A DNA stretch of 7,726 nt from Oligoflexia bacterium (GCA_903842755.1 CAIMNF010000572.1:1-7726); one strand, 5' to 3'. Positions 1 through 6,705 are shown, counted from the first letter of the stretch. The notes: generated by a model not told the origin, from the sequence alone. Numbers and translations are program-made.

Positions 1-633
1 CTCACTACAAATTTGAAAAAAGCCGTTGTGTATTGTTTTAAAATCGGAATCACTAAATTTTCGATTCATGTGTTTCTGGTAAAAGTGCTCCAGCGTAAAG
101 CCAACCTCCCACATCAATTTTTCCGTATCAAACTTGAGCTTAAATCCGCCAATCGACTCGGCGGTTTTTGTGGGGCCCGTTCGGGTATGAAGCGCTACTA
201 ACGCATCAATTGATTTTTGAAAAAGGCTACGCTCCACGTCGGCCGAAGTCACATCCTGGAGCGCCTTCAGTAAGGTCACGTCTCCTAAATCTTCGAGCAT
301 AATAAACCCATTCTTCGGGTCAAAATCTAAAATTTGTGGAACATCTACACCGGATTGAAAAAGGTGTTTTTGAATTAACAAAAATGGAATCGTTGCACCC
401 AACTCCATAAATGGTTCCATCACCATCACAATAAGACTCGTCGAAGGTGCTTGTACTCCGGACATAAAAACGTCGTGCGTGCGCACGCGGTAGTAGCGAC
501 GGGTACTTGCATCGCCTGGAATACGCTCAATCGACTGGATTTTTCTGGTTCGCTCAATGAAGGGCGCCATTTCCAGTGTGTCTGTTTTTTCAATGGTATT
601 ATTTTCTGTCTCTGGGTGAATCATCGCTTCCAT
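1..633 (-). CDS. AmgK-like sugar kinase / aminoglycoside phosphotransferase-fold protein (COG3178), 3' end cut by window
   Basis: This is an open reading frame of 211 codons that runs off the left edge without a stop, so the C-terminal part is missing. The start is ATG at 633, chosen because a good Shine-Dalgarno GAGGA (639-643) lies 5 nt upstream; a second in-frame ATG at 624 is spaced less well. Visible motifs are PGDASTRRYYRV at residues 39-50, the nucleotide-loop signature of COG3178 kinases, then MLEDLGDVTL at 112-121 (hinge region) and FDTEKLMWEV at 168-177, which corresponds to the conserved stretch before the catalytic loop. The catalytic HGD loop and the Mg-binding residues would lie outside the window. 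Known members such as AmgK phosphorylate the anomeric hydroxyl of N-acetylmuramate or N-acetylglucosamine in cell-wall recycling. The substrate here is inference. It is the sixth gene of the apparent operon, 29 bp after the lipoprotein gene. Confidence 0.85.
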   Translation of the reverse strand, partial: MEAMIHPETENNTIEKTDTLEMAPFIERTRKIQSIERIPGDASTRRYYRVRTHDVFMSGVQAPSTSLIVMVMEPFMELGATIPFLLIQKHLFQSGVDVPQILDFDPKNGFIMLEDLGDVTLLKALQDVTSADVERSLFQKSIDALVALHTRTGPTKTAESIGGFKLKFDTEKLMWEVGFTLEHFYQKHMNRKFSDSDFKTIHNGFFQICSE

Positions 634-638
634 GCTGT

Positions 639-643
639 TCCTC
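639..643 (-). promoter_or_regulatory. Shine-Dalgarno of the AmgK-like kinase gene
   Basis: GAGGA on the minus strand lies 5 nt before the ATG at 633. It decides that start over the in-frame ATG at 624, and it lies in the 29-bp gap after the upstream gene's stop. Confidence 0.6.
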
Positions 644-662
644 ACTTCCGTTAATAGTTCCT

Positions 663-1445
663 TCACGATTCTTTTTTATTCCTGTTCTTCATGATTCCTT
701 TTTTCATGAGGATGAAATCGTCACTCCTCACGATGGGGTCGCGAAGGGGCAGATAATCTGCCTGAGCCTTTTGGGACTCACGTATATTAAACTCTACTTC
801 TTTTTTTTCAAAATCGGAATCCCCATTCCACATTCCCGCTAAGGTCCCCGGATAGCGTTGAAAGGCTGACGGTAATCCCCGCAAATCATACTTTGCAACA
901 TGCAGTAAAGCAGCGGCATCGGTAATCGCTGATTTTCGCTCCTCGCGGTCAAAATCAAAAACACTACTTTCTCCGAACAACACCGCACGTGTTCCCGTTT
1001 TTTCTAAGCGAACAGCGAGGTCCCGGTGAAAAACATGGGCTAACGAATAAGCAAAGGCTGCAGCAAGCTCGTTTTCAAATTCCACGTCAAAAAGAAATTG
1101 TTCGGGCACGTAAACGACTGTTCCAGGAAATGCAAAAATTCGATTTTGCCCGGAACCCACACCACGATGAATCTTAACGGTTACCGAATTGACTTCAAAG
1201 CCTGTGGCTCCAGCGGTAAGCTTGGCAACCATTTTATTCAAATAAGTTTGAATTTCCGGTCGGGAAACGATTGGCACCCTTCGCTGAAATTCTTCCTGTA
1301 AATGTTGGGACTTTCGAGCATCCACTAAGATTTGCTCCGAGATACTCAGGACCGGCGCAACTGGAGGCGTCGAACACGCCAACCCTAACAAGCAAAAGAG
1401 AACGATTCCAAAGATTCGGAAAAACGAACTATGGCTCAAAAACAT
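663..1445 (-). CDS. M48-peptidase-like lipoprotein with degenerate zinc site (probable pseudoprotease)
   Basis: The protein has 260 residues. The N-terminus is a lipoprotein-type signal with a hydrophobic core at about residues 11-23 and Cys24 in LLGLAC-STPP; Gly at -3 makes the lipobox imperfect. +2 is Ser, which suggests the outer membrane if lipidated. Residues 101-118 (NRIFAFPGTVVYVPEQFL) match the M48 strand usually written NAFALPGG-V-V. The following helix ELAAAFAYSLAHVFHRD (126-142) aligns with the M48 active-site helix ELAAVLAHEIAHV. However, HEXXH has become Y133-S-L-A-H137, so the first zinc His and the catalytic Glu are missing. The usual ExxAD third-ligand motif is also not clear near 168-176. 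The tail (about 232-250) resembles M48 C-termini. The fold assignment is by motif only, and proteolysis is unlikely. The ATG at 1445 has GGAG 8 nt upstream. The gene overlaps the end of the creatininase-like gene by 17 bp, implying coupled translation. Confidence 0.75.
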   Translation of the reverse strand: MFLSHSSFFRIFGIVLFCLLGLACSTPPVAPVLSISEQILVDARKSQHLQEEFQRRVPIVSRPEIQTYLNKMVAKLTAGATGFEVNSVTVKIHRGVGSGQNRIFAFPGTVVYVPEQFLFDVEFENELAAAFAYSLAHVFHRDLAVRLEKTGTRAVLFGESSVFDFDREERKSAITDAAALLHVAKYDLRGLPSAFQRYPGTLAGMWNGDSDFEKKEVEFNIRESQKAQADYLPLRDPIVRSDDFILMKKGIMKNRNKKES

Positions 1446-2313
1446 CTTTTAAACTCCACAAAGTCCAAAACGCCATGAGCATAAAAAAAACTGCTCCAAA
1501 CAAATAGGCTTTAAAAAAGCTCCCGTTAAAAAAGAAGAAACGGTATCCCGAGTTAAATAAGCTTGCCCCTTGTCCCGTCTCAAAGACCGTTTGGAGTTGA
1601 GCAGCGATTTTTTCTAGTTTCTCTTGGTTCTGTTTTAGCGTCTCTTCGGGCTGTGCTTCTGCAGGCTTACCCCAATACCCGTCCACTTGATGACGAAAAT
1701 AGGCAACCAAGCGGCCAATATTTTGACGACCCGTTACCACAGGTTCCAAATTTGAATAATTTTTTGCTACTCGATGCGCGCGAATACTTAACATCATTCC
1801 TGTATCCAACGCTCCGCCGTGTTCTTTAGGGTGAGGAATCATCGGAGAATCCATCACCTGGGCCGACGTCACTTCGCCGGATGAAACTGAGACCATCAGA
1901 GCCCTTCGCTTTGAGATCATTTTCGCCGCTTCTTCCAACGCAGACAGTTGCCGCGGAGTCTGGTGGGCAGACCAAACTAAAAACTTTGAAAACCCTAACC
2001 TTTTTAAGGCATTCGCTTGATCCACTACCACGTCTCTGACGACGTGAGCTCTCACGGGAAGAGCGACTAATGAGGTCACGGTATCGACCGAGATGGGTAA
2101 CGTTGGCATTAAAATAAAATTCCAATTCGGCATTCGCGCCTGAAGCATTTCGGCTAAGCGCTTTGCTTGATCTTCTGCTACCCAGTACTTCGTCCCAAGG
2201 GGCAGATGTGGACCATGCTGTTCAAGGCCTCCAAAAGCAAAAATAAAAAGGGTAAGATCAGGCAGTAGGTCTTTGAGTTCCTCCGACCTTAAATCCGCAA
2301 AAGAATGAATCAT
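1429..2313 (-). CDS. Creatininase-family protein with altered metal ligands and C-terminal membrane anchor
   Basis: The protein has 294 residues. The family signature is GGLEQHGPHLPLGTK at residues 28-42. By spacing against creatininase (ligands E34, H36, D45, H120, E122), E31, H33 and H117 are kept, but the metal-bridging Asp is Lys42 and the last Glu is Thr119. The NGHGGN motif reads SAHQTP (115-120), and the later HAGE motif reads HGGA (165-168). The late family segment G-GxPxxA is recognisable as YWGKPAEA (213-220). A di-metal amidohydrolase reaction is therefore doubtful. Residues about 223-245 are a polar, probably helical stretch. Residues about 264-288 form one hydrophobic segment (AYLFGAVFFMLMAFWTLW), an unusual tail anchor for a family that is normally soluble. 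No signal peptide is seen, so the globular part is probably cytoplasmic. The ATG at 2313 has AGAGG only about 2 nt upstream, which is very close. It lies 20 bp after the HAD gene and overlaps the lipoprotein gene. Confidence 0.82.
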   Translation of the reverse strand: MIHSFADLRSEELKDLLPDLTLFIFAFGGLEQHGPHLPLGTKYWVAEDQAKRLAEMLQARMPNWNFILMPTLPISVDTVTSLVALPVRAHVVRDVVVDQANALKRLGFSKFLVWSAHQTPRQLSALEEAAKMISKRRALMVSVSSGEVTSAQVMDSPMIPHPKEHGGALDTGMMLSIRAHRVAKNYSNLEPVVTGRQNIGRLVAYFRHQVDGYWGKPAEAQPEETLKQNQEKLEKIAAQLQTVFETGQGASLFNSGYRFFFFNGSFFKAYLFGAVFFMLMAFWTLWSLKDVFEP

Positions 2314-2333
2314 CGCCTCTTTAGTCTAGTTCA

Positions 2334-2939
2334 TTAACGGTTAAACTGCAAAGCCCTGCGCTCAATTTTAACCCATTCCATTCCAGCTGCTTCGGCCGCT
2401 TGAATTCCCAAATCGGCATCCTCAAACACCAAGCAATCGCTTGGAGCTACTCCTAACTTTTCAGCAGCCCGCAAAAACCCCTCAGGCGCGGGCTTTCCAT
2501 GGAGAACTTGATCCCCCCCGACAATCACTGGAAAATGGTGGATTAAATTGACTTGCGTAAGAGATTTGACGACAGAGTCATATGGACTCCCGGAAACCAC
2601 GGCAAACGGAATCCGTCCTGCAAATTTGTGGATGACGGCCTCTACTTCAGGAATGACCTCCAAGGTATGCATGAGGTCAAAATAAAGTTGCTCCTTTTTT
2701 GCCTCAATTGTAGCCGGAGGCATCGCAAGACCTTGCCGTTCATTCAATATTTCGACCGTTCTTTTTAATGGAATTCCAGCAAGCTCGTAAAAAGCCTCTT
2801 CTGAAAAAACCCCACCCCAAGGCTTTAAAGCCTCATTCCAGGCACGAAAATGAAGCCCCATGGAATCCACAATGGTCCCATCACAGTCAAATAAAAACGC
2901 TTTAAACGATCGATTGGGTAGAACTAACGAAGTCGTCAT
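2334..2939 (-). CDS. HAD-superfamily sugar-phosphate phosphatase, YqaB / beta-phosphoglucomutase-like
   Basis: The protein has 201 residues, the normal length for this subfamily, and is cytoplasmic. All four HAD motifs are present: motif I FDCDGTIVDS at 17-26 with nucleophile D18 and acid/base D20; motif II VVSGS (Ser116); motif III with Lys149 in HGKPAPEGF; and motif IV VFEDADLGIQAAEAAGM at 171-187 with the Mg-binding acids at 173-176. An alpha-helical cap sits between motifs I and II (about 28-95). The C-terminal half closely resembles E. coli YqaB, which dephosphorylates fructose-1-phosphate and related sugar phosphates; a beta-phosphoglucomutase role is the alternative. The true substrate cannot be read from sequence. 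The ATG at 2939 follows the acyltransferase stop by 6 bp with no clear Shine-Dalgarno, which suggests translational coupling. It is the third gene of the apparent operon. Confidence 0.88.
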   Translation of the reverse strand: MTTSLVLPNRSFKAFLFDCDGTIVDSMGLHFRAWNEALKPWGGVFSEEAFYELAGIPLKRTVEILNERQGLAMPPATIEAKKEQLYFDLMHTLEVIPEVEAVIHKFAGRIPFAVVSGSPYDSVVKSLTQVNLIHHFPVIVGGDQVLHGKPAPEGFLRAAEKLGVAPSDCLVFEDADLGIQAAEAAGMEWVKIERRALQFNR

Positions 2940-2945
2940 TTACCG

Positions 2946-3782
2946 TTAGTTTAAGATAGGCATTAGCTGAACGCCAGAAGTTTGGCTAGGTACGGACTTT
3001 TTTTGCATTTCATAGGCTTCGGCAATTCGATCGCGACACTCGTTCGCAAGTCCATTCACATCCGCCTCTGGGGAGCTCCGAACGATCGGCAATACTTTTA
3101 ATTGCACTTTAACTTTCGGGTTTGTAAAAATATTGAACAAATGATTTTGAATCTGATGATCCCCAAAGTAATAAACCTGATCTTCATTCTCAGCGGTAAT
3201 GGGCTGGCCGCCCCGTGACTCAAAATACAAACAAATCGGTTCAATTGGGGCACGAATTTCTGCCGCCGCCGGGAAAAGCCCTGATTTAAACCTCAACACT
3301 TGTGATCCATTCGTACTTGTTCCTTCCGGAAAAAGCACAACATTGAACCCTTGTAACAAAATCCGGCGGATTTGCTCCCGATCAAATTCGACGCGGTCAC
3401 GGTTCCTGCGCTCAATAAAAATCACGCCTGCGGTCTTGGCCAAAAAAGACAGGACAGGGGTTTTCTCTATTTCAACCGAAGTAACAAAAACCGAAGGCGA
3501 AAAAGCAGAGAGAATGACGAGATCGAGAACCGAAGTATGATTTGCGACGACCAGTTTTCCTTGACTCGGATCTACCTCGCCTTGAACAACGACTTCCACC
3601 CCGATACAATAAAGCATCACTTTGGACAACAGGTGCCCGCAGTAAATTCTCACTTTTCTTTTTTGAATTCCACCTAAGGGAAGGAAATAGTAAAAAATCC
3701 CACCGAGGGCATAAAGCGAAAGCGTAAATAGCGCCAAAATGAATTGAATCGACTTCCTTAAAAAATTCGCCTTATTTGCCAA
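2946..3782 (-). CDS. PlsC/OlsA-like 1-acyl-glycerol-phosphate or lyso-ornithine-lipid O-acyltransferase
   Basis: The protein has 278 residues with an N-terminal hydrophobic segment (about 13-36), consistent with an inner-membrane enzyme. PlsC-family motifs appear in order: HX4D as NHTSVLD (81-87, H82 and D87 catalytic), the GVIFIERR block (119-126), FPEGTSTNG (151-159, phosphate binding) and APIEPICL (178-185). The reaction is transfer of an acyl chain to a lysolipid hydroxyl. Because the gene directly follows an OlsB-like gene, the lyso-ornithine-lipid acyltransferase OlsA is the favoured role; general lysophosphatidic acid acylation is the alternative. The start is TTG at 3782. An in-frame TGA lies just upstream and no ATG is available before residue 56, so TTG is the only start that keeps the membrane segment. 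It overlaps the OlsB-like gene by 11 bp with only a weak Shine-Dalgarno, pointing to translational coupling. Confidence 0.85.
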   Translation of the reverse strand: MANKANFLRKSIQFILALFTLSLYALGGIFYYFLPLGGIQKRKVRIYCGHLLSKVMLYCIGVEVVVQGEVDPSQGKLVVANHTSVLDLVILSAFSPSVFVTSVEIEKTPVLSFLAKTAGVIFIERRNRDRVEFDREQIRRILLQGFNVVLFPEGTSTNGSQVLRFKSGLFPAAAEIRAPIEPICLYFESRGGQPITAENEDQVYYFGDHQIQNHLFNIFTNPKVKVQLKVLPIVRSSPEADVNGLANECRDRIAEAYEMQKKSVPSQTSGVQLMPILN

Positions 3783-4650
3783 AGTATCGTCTCAAAAAAA
3801 GCGGGTTCATATTTTCGCGATCGAGCAACGTGAAAAAATCAATGCAATGAAAATCAAGGTCAATCGCGGGAAGGGGGGCCAGCTTTGCTCCGGCTTTTAG
3901 GTACGTCAAAATCAAAGGCGGGAGCTCAATCGCAGACAAATGAACTGAACTCGGATGGAGCGACTCCGGTTCGTATCGATTCTCCAAATCCATCTCTTGA
4001 ATTAACCCTTCCATTAAAGTCACTCCATGATTAAACGGATGGTACTTATAGGTCGGCCGAATTTGGTAGTGATCATCCACCAATCCTTCTTCTTCAACTT
4101 TTCGAATTAATACCGAAATTTCTTCGGGCTTCACCGTATGGATGCTCGAGCACCCCATCAAAAAACGCGTGTCCGTCTTTTTCATGTACTCGGTAATTCC
4201 ACGCCATAAAAGTTGAATCACCGTTCCAGTTCGGTATTGGGGCAAAATGCAAGCTCTTCCCAACTCTAATTTAACGCCCGGCTCTTGGAGCAATGCAGTC
4301 AGCTCGAATTCCGACTCTGAATAAAATTTCTTAAAAAAATGGGAGGAGAGTAAGCGATAACACCCAACAACCTCTTCTGATGAACGATCAACGATCAGCA
4401 AGTGGTCACATTTAAAATCTAAAAAATCGAGCTCCACTTTAAAAAAGCTGCGACGCTTTTGCAGCTCTTCATAAAAAACTTTGTGGCGCAGTTTAAGCAC
4501 TTGCTCTAGCTCGACCGCATTTTCTGCTGTTTTGACTAAATATTGATCGGTTTCGTAATAAACACTGACCTTACTCTTAAAGCGGTCGGTAATTTTCGAG
4601 GCCACTAACTTCGTCCAGTCCAATACAGGCGTCACTAAATTAGAACTCAT
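3772..4650 (-). CDS. OlsB-like N-acyltransferase (hemolysin-like GNAT fold)
   Basis: The protein has 292 residues from ATG 4650. Known OlsB enzymes transfer a 3-hydroxyacyl chain from acyl carrier protein to the alpha-amino group of ornithine, the first step of ornithine lipid synthesis; related enzymes use other amino acids, so the acceptor is not certain. Motifs are KLRHKVFYEEL at 53-63, CDHLLIVD at 81-88, GCYRLL at 96-101, the core LELGRACILPQYRTG at 128-142, FLMGCSSI at 163-170, and a C-terminal block from LPPLILTYLKAGAKL (243-257) through DFHCIDFF to LFLRRYFG that is typical of the hemolysin-like family. The frame could extend to a TTG at 4695, immediately after an in-frame TGA. That extension is rejected because it runs through the putative promoter and the repeat tract and lacks family similarity. 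Neither start has a clear Shine-Dalgarno. The gene is first in the apparent operon and overlaps the O-acyltransferase gene by 11 bp. Confidence 0.87.
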   Translation of the reverse strand: MSSNLVTPVLDWTKLVASKITDRFKSKVSVYYETDQYLVKTAENAVELEQVLKLRHKVFYEELQKRRSFFKVELDFLDFKCDHLLIVDRSSEEVVGCYRLLSSHFFKKFYSESEFELTALLQEPGVKLELGRACILPQYRTGTVIQLLWRGITEYMKKTDTRFLMGCSSIHTVKPEEISVLIRKVEEEGLVDDHYQIRPTYKYHPFNHGVTLMEGLIQEMDLENRYEPESLHPSSVHLSAIELPPLILTYLKAGAKLAPLPAIDLDFHCIDFFTLLDRENMNPLFLRRYFGK

Positions 4651-4666
4651 AGGGCTATTATTGGCT

Positions 4667-4695
4667 AAAATACTAAAACAACTGTCAGGACTCAA
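4667..4695 (-). promoter_or_regulatory. Possible sigma70-type promoter for the olsB-led operon
   Basis: On the minus strand, TTGAGT (4690-4695) and TATTTT (4667-4672) are separated by exactly 17 bp. Each matches the consensus hexamer at four of six positions. Transcription would start close to the ATG at 4650, leaving a short leader. This is a weak match, supported mainly by its position in the only sizeable intergenic gap in the window. Confidence 0.3.
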
Positions 4696-4721
4696 TCAAT
4701 CCGGTGTCAGAACTTAGTCAG
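4682..4721. promoter_or_regulatory. Four TCA-centred repeats at 11-bp spacing, Pho-box-like
   Basis: On the plus strand, heptamers CTGTCAG (4682), CAATCAA (4693), GTGTCAG (4704) and TAGTCAG (4715) start exactly 11 bp apart, with TCA at the same place in each. Three of them share GTCAG. The classical Pho box is built of CTGTCAT-like heptamers with 4-bp spacers, which gives the same 11-bp period; CTGTCAG matches six of seven. The tract overlaps the putative -35 and ends 9 bp before the putative -10 of the olsB-led operon. The best-matching strand is opposite to the gene, but the heptamer is nearly palindromic. Regulator identity is inference. Confidence 0.4.
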
Positions 4722-4780
4722 GATCGGTGCGTCATTCTTTTAACTACTTCTCGGTTATTAACGTAACTTAACAAATAGCA

Positions 4781-6697
4781 CTAAGCGGCTTTTGCAATTC
4801 CCTGTAGCGTAGGGATTTTCAATAACAAAGCTTTAAATTGCTCAATATTCCCCTGAAAGTGGGCGGCACCAAGACCTAGCGCTTCTTTCGGCATTCCAAA
4901 CACAACACAAGACGACTCTTCTTGCGCAAAGTTAATGGAACCGGTCCGTTGCTTAAGCTCCATCATCCCTGCCGCGCCATCTTTTCCCATTCCTGTTAAT
5001 AAAAAAGCCCACGCATTGATTTTAAATTTGGATGCTTCTCTAAACAGAAAATCCACCGACGGCCGATGCCCCAGAATCTTTTCTGCATCACTCTTGACCA
5101 ATCTCAATCCGATAGAATCTTTTTTGACGCTGATGTGATAATTTCCGAAAGACAGGTAGATTCTACCCGGTTCTAATACTTCACCTTCCACAGGCTCCAT
5201 CAACTTAAGTCCCGACACCGTTGCTAGCCTTTCCGCGAACGGTTTGGCGAAGGACTCATTAATGTGCTGGACCACTAAGATGGGCGGTGTCTGAGCATTA
5301 AAACTTTGCCCCAACAAGTGGGATAACGCTTCAGGCCCCCCCGTACTCGCTCCAATCAGAATCACTTCGGGAGCCTTAAGTTCCTTCAAATCCACGTGCA
5401 TAATGGAAGGAACTGCTGACAACTTAGTCACTCGGTCTTCTACTTTTGTTTTTAGAAAACCTTCAACCCGATCCAAAAACTCTTCCGGTGCCTGATTCAA
5501 GGCCGTTTTAATTATGTAGTCCTGCGCGCCACTTTCTAGCGCACCGAAAACTTCTTGCGCTTCTTTTGGATCCGCATCACTCACGATGACCACGGGCGCC
5601 TTGCCACGTTTTTCTCGATACGCGCGCAACCACATCGCACCATCAATCGGTTCCATATGCAAATCCAACGTAATGAGTTCAAAACCTTGCGAAGCAATCA
5701 TTTGATCGGCCTCCATCGCATTGGCAGACTCCGTCACAATCCATTTCCGTCGCTCAAACAATTTTCGCAGTACTCTCCTTACAATTGCGGAGTCATCAAT
5801 AATCAGTACGCGTTTCATGGAACTTTCAATTTGAGCCTGAACCTTTGATTCCACCAAAGATTGATCTTTTTTGGTAGTGATCACTTTGGGAGCATGACCA
5901 TAGCAAGCTTTGCCGAATGCATGAAAACCGGAGGGAACTTGATTAAATGCTTCACTATGTCCTAAGCACAAAATTCCCTGAGGTGACAAATACTGAAAAA
6001 GATTATGCGTGATCTCTACTACTTTTTTTTCTTCGAAGTAAATCAATACATTTCTGCAAAATATCCAATCCTGTTTTTCAATGGAGGGATCTAAAGCGGT
6101 TAAATTTCCGCAATAAAATCGAGTCCGCTTACGAATTTCCGGATCCAACGTAAATAATCCCGACGTTTTTCCGGAGCCCATCAACACCAATCCCTGATAA
6201 GGAAGGGGGATGCTTGCAAATCCCTCCCGATAATAAATTGCGCGCTCAGCGGCCCGAACGGAAACAGGGTCAATATCACTCCCCCTTACTTCGTATTCAA
6301 ACCCAGGGTGGGATAACCTAAATTTTTCAAGGATCAACGCGGAGGAGTACACTTCTTCCCCAGTGGAGCAAGCCGAACTCCACAGTCGAAAGGGACGAGG
6401 GTGTTTTGCTTTATAAAACTCCTCGATTTTCTTCAACAGAATCGCATAATGCGGCTCTTCCCTAAACCAAGACGTCGTATGGATGGTGAGTGAAGAAAGC
6501 AGCTCTTGGTGCTCCTTTCCCGGCCGAGACGCGAGTTCAATATATTCATCCAAAGAAGGAATAGACAGCGCTCGCATCCTGCGCTCGATGTTTGATACCA
6601 AGATCTCTCTTCGGTAACGACCCGATTGACAAGTTCCCGTCAGCTGCTCAGTCAATTGATAGATCTTTTCGACCTCTGCATCCGTAAATTTAATCAT
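4781..6697 (-). CDS. CheR-receiver-CheB fusion: chemoreceptor methyltransferase and methylesterase/glutamine deamidase in one protein
   Basis: The protein has 638 residues with three cytoplasmic parts. Residues 1-272 are CheR: a helical N-domain, TTSWFRE (74-80), the S-adenosylmethionine loop WSSACSTGEEVYSSA (106-120), DID (141-143), CRNVLIYF (214-221) and LGHSEAF (245-251). After a short polar linker, residues 294-417 are a receiver: acidic pair D301/D302, phosphoacceptor D345 in LDLHMEPIDG, Ser373 and Lys397. The usual M-P after the Asp is M-E-P, and K-P is K-T. Residues about 443-635 are the CheB esterase with triad S451 (IGASTGGPEA), H478 (VVQHINESF) and D573 (LLTGMGKDGAAG), plus HRPSVDFLF and EESSCVVFGMPKEA. 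All catalytic residues are intact, so both methylation and demethylation of receptor glutamates are expected, with phosphorylation at D345 gating the esterase. Met294 begins the receiver just as a free CheB would, but it has no strong ribosome site. The start at 6697 is 8 bp after the receptor gene stop, also without a clear Shine-Dalgarno. Confidence 0.95.
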   Translation of the reverse strand: MIKFTDAEVEKIYQLTEQLTGTCQSGRYRREILVSNIERRMRALSIPSLDEYIELASRPGKEHQELLSSLTIHTTSWFREEPHYAILLKKIEEFYKAKHPRPFRLWSSACSTGEEVYSSALILEKFRLSHPGFEYEVRGSDIDPVSVRAAERAIYYREGFASIPLPYQGLVLMGSGKTSGLFTLDPEIRKRTRFYCGNLTALDPSIEKQDWIFCRNVLIYFEEKKVVEITHNLFQYLSPQGILCLGHSEAFNQVPSGFHAFGKACYGHAPKVITTKKDQSLVESKVQAQIESSMKRVLIIDDSAIVRRVLRKLFERRKWIVTESANAMEADQMIASQGFELITLDLHMEPIDGAMWLRAYREKRGKAPVVIVSDADPKEAQEVFGALESGAQDYIIKTALNQAPEEFLDRVEGFLKTKVEDRVTKLSAVPSIMHVDLKELKAPEVILIGASTGGPEALSHLLGQSFNAQTPPILVVQHINESFAKPFAERLATVSGLKLMEPVEGEVLEPGRIYLSFGNYHISVKKDSIGLRLVKSDAEKILGHRPSVDFLFREASKFKINAWAFLLTGMGKDGAAGMMELKQRTGSINFAQEESSCVVFGMPKEALGLGAAHFQGNIEQFKALLLKIPTLQGIAKAA

Positions 6698-6705
6698 AGG
6701 GTAGA

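Larger units (their letters stand above)
4651..4780. other. 130-bp intergenic region between cheRB fusion and olsB-like gene
   Basis: This is the largest non-coding gap in the window. It contains the possible promoter and the 11-bp phased repeats. A short AT-rich palindrome GTTATTAAC (4754-4762) lies just after the cheRB stop, but there is no GC-rich stem followed by a T-run, so no intrinsic terminator is called and read-through from the chemotaxis genes remains possible. Confidence 0.6.

Noticed and set aside
13..842. Plus-strand open frames near the left end.
   Set aside because: They lie opposite the AmgK-like kinase and the lipoprotein gene, whose minus-strand frames show real motifs.
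1826..2125. Minus-strand open frame of 99 codons inside the creatininase-like gene.
   Set aside because: It is out of frame within a gene with clear family motifs; its arginine- and serine-rich composition is typical of a shadow frame.
3199..3677. Plus-strand open frames of about 100 codons opposite the PlsC-like gene.
   Set aside because: They are antisense shadows of a well-supported acyltransferase gene, with no domain similarity or ribosome site seen.
4651..4695. N-terminal extension of the OlsB-like protein by 15 residues from a TTG at 4695.
   Set aside because: The extension follows directly on an in-frame TGA, has no Shine-Dalgarno, overlaps the repeat tract and candidate promoter, and shows no family similarity; the ATG at 4650 is preferred.
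4741..4780. Possible terminator after the cheR-cheB fusion, using the palindrome at 4754-4762.
   Set aside because: The stem is only four AT-rich pairs and no T-run follows on the minus strand, so it does not qualify as an intrinsic terminator.
5816..5818. Internal ATG (Met294) as the start of a separate cheB gene.
   Set aside because: There is no stop or frameshift between CheR and the receiver and no strong ribosome site before this ATG, so one fused protein is the simpler reading. A secondary internal product cannot be excluded.
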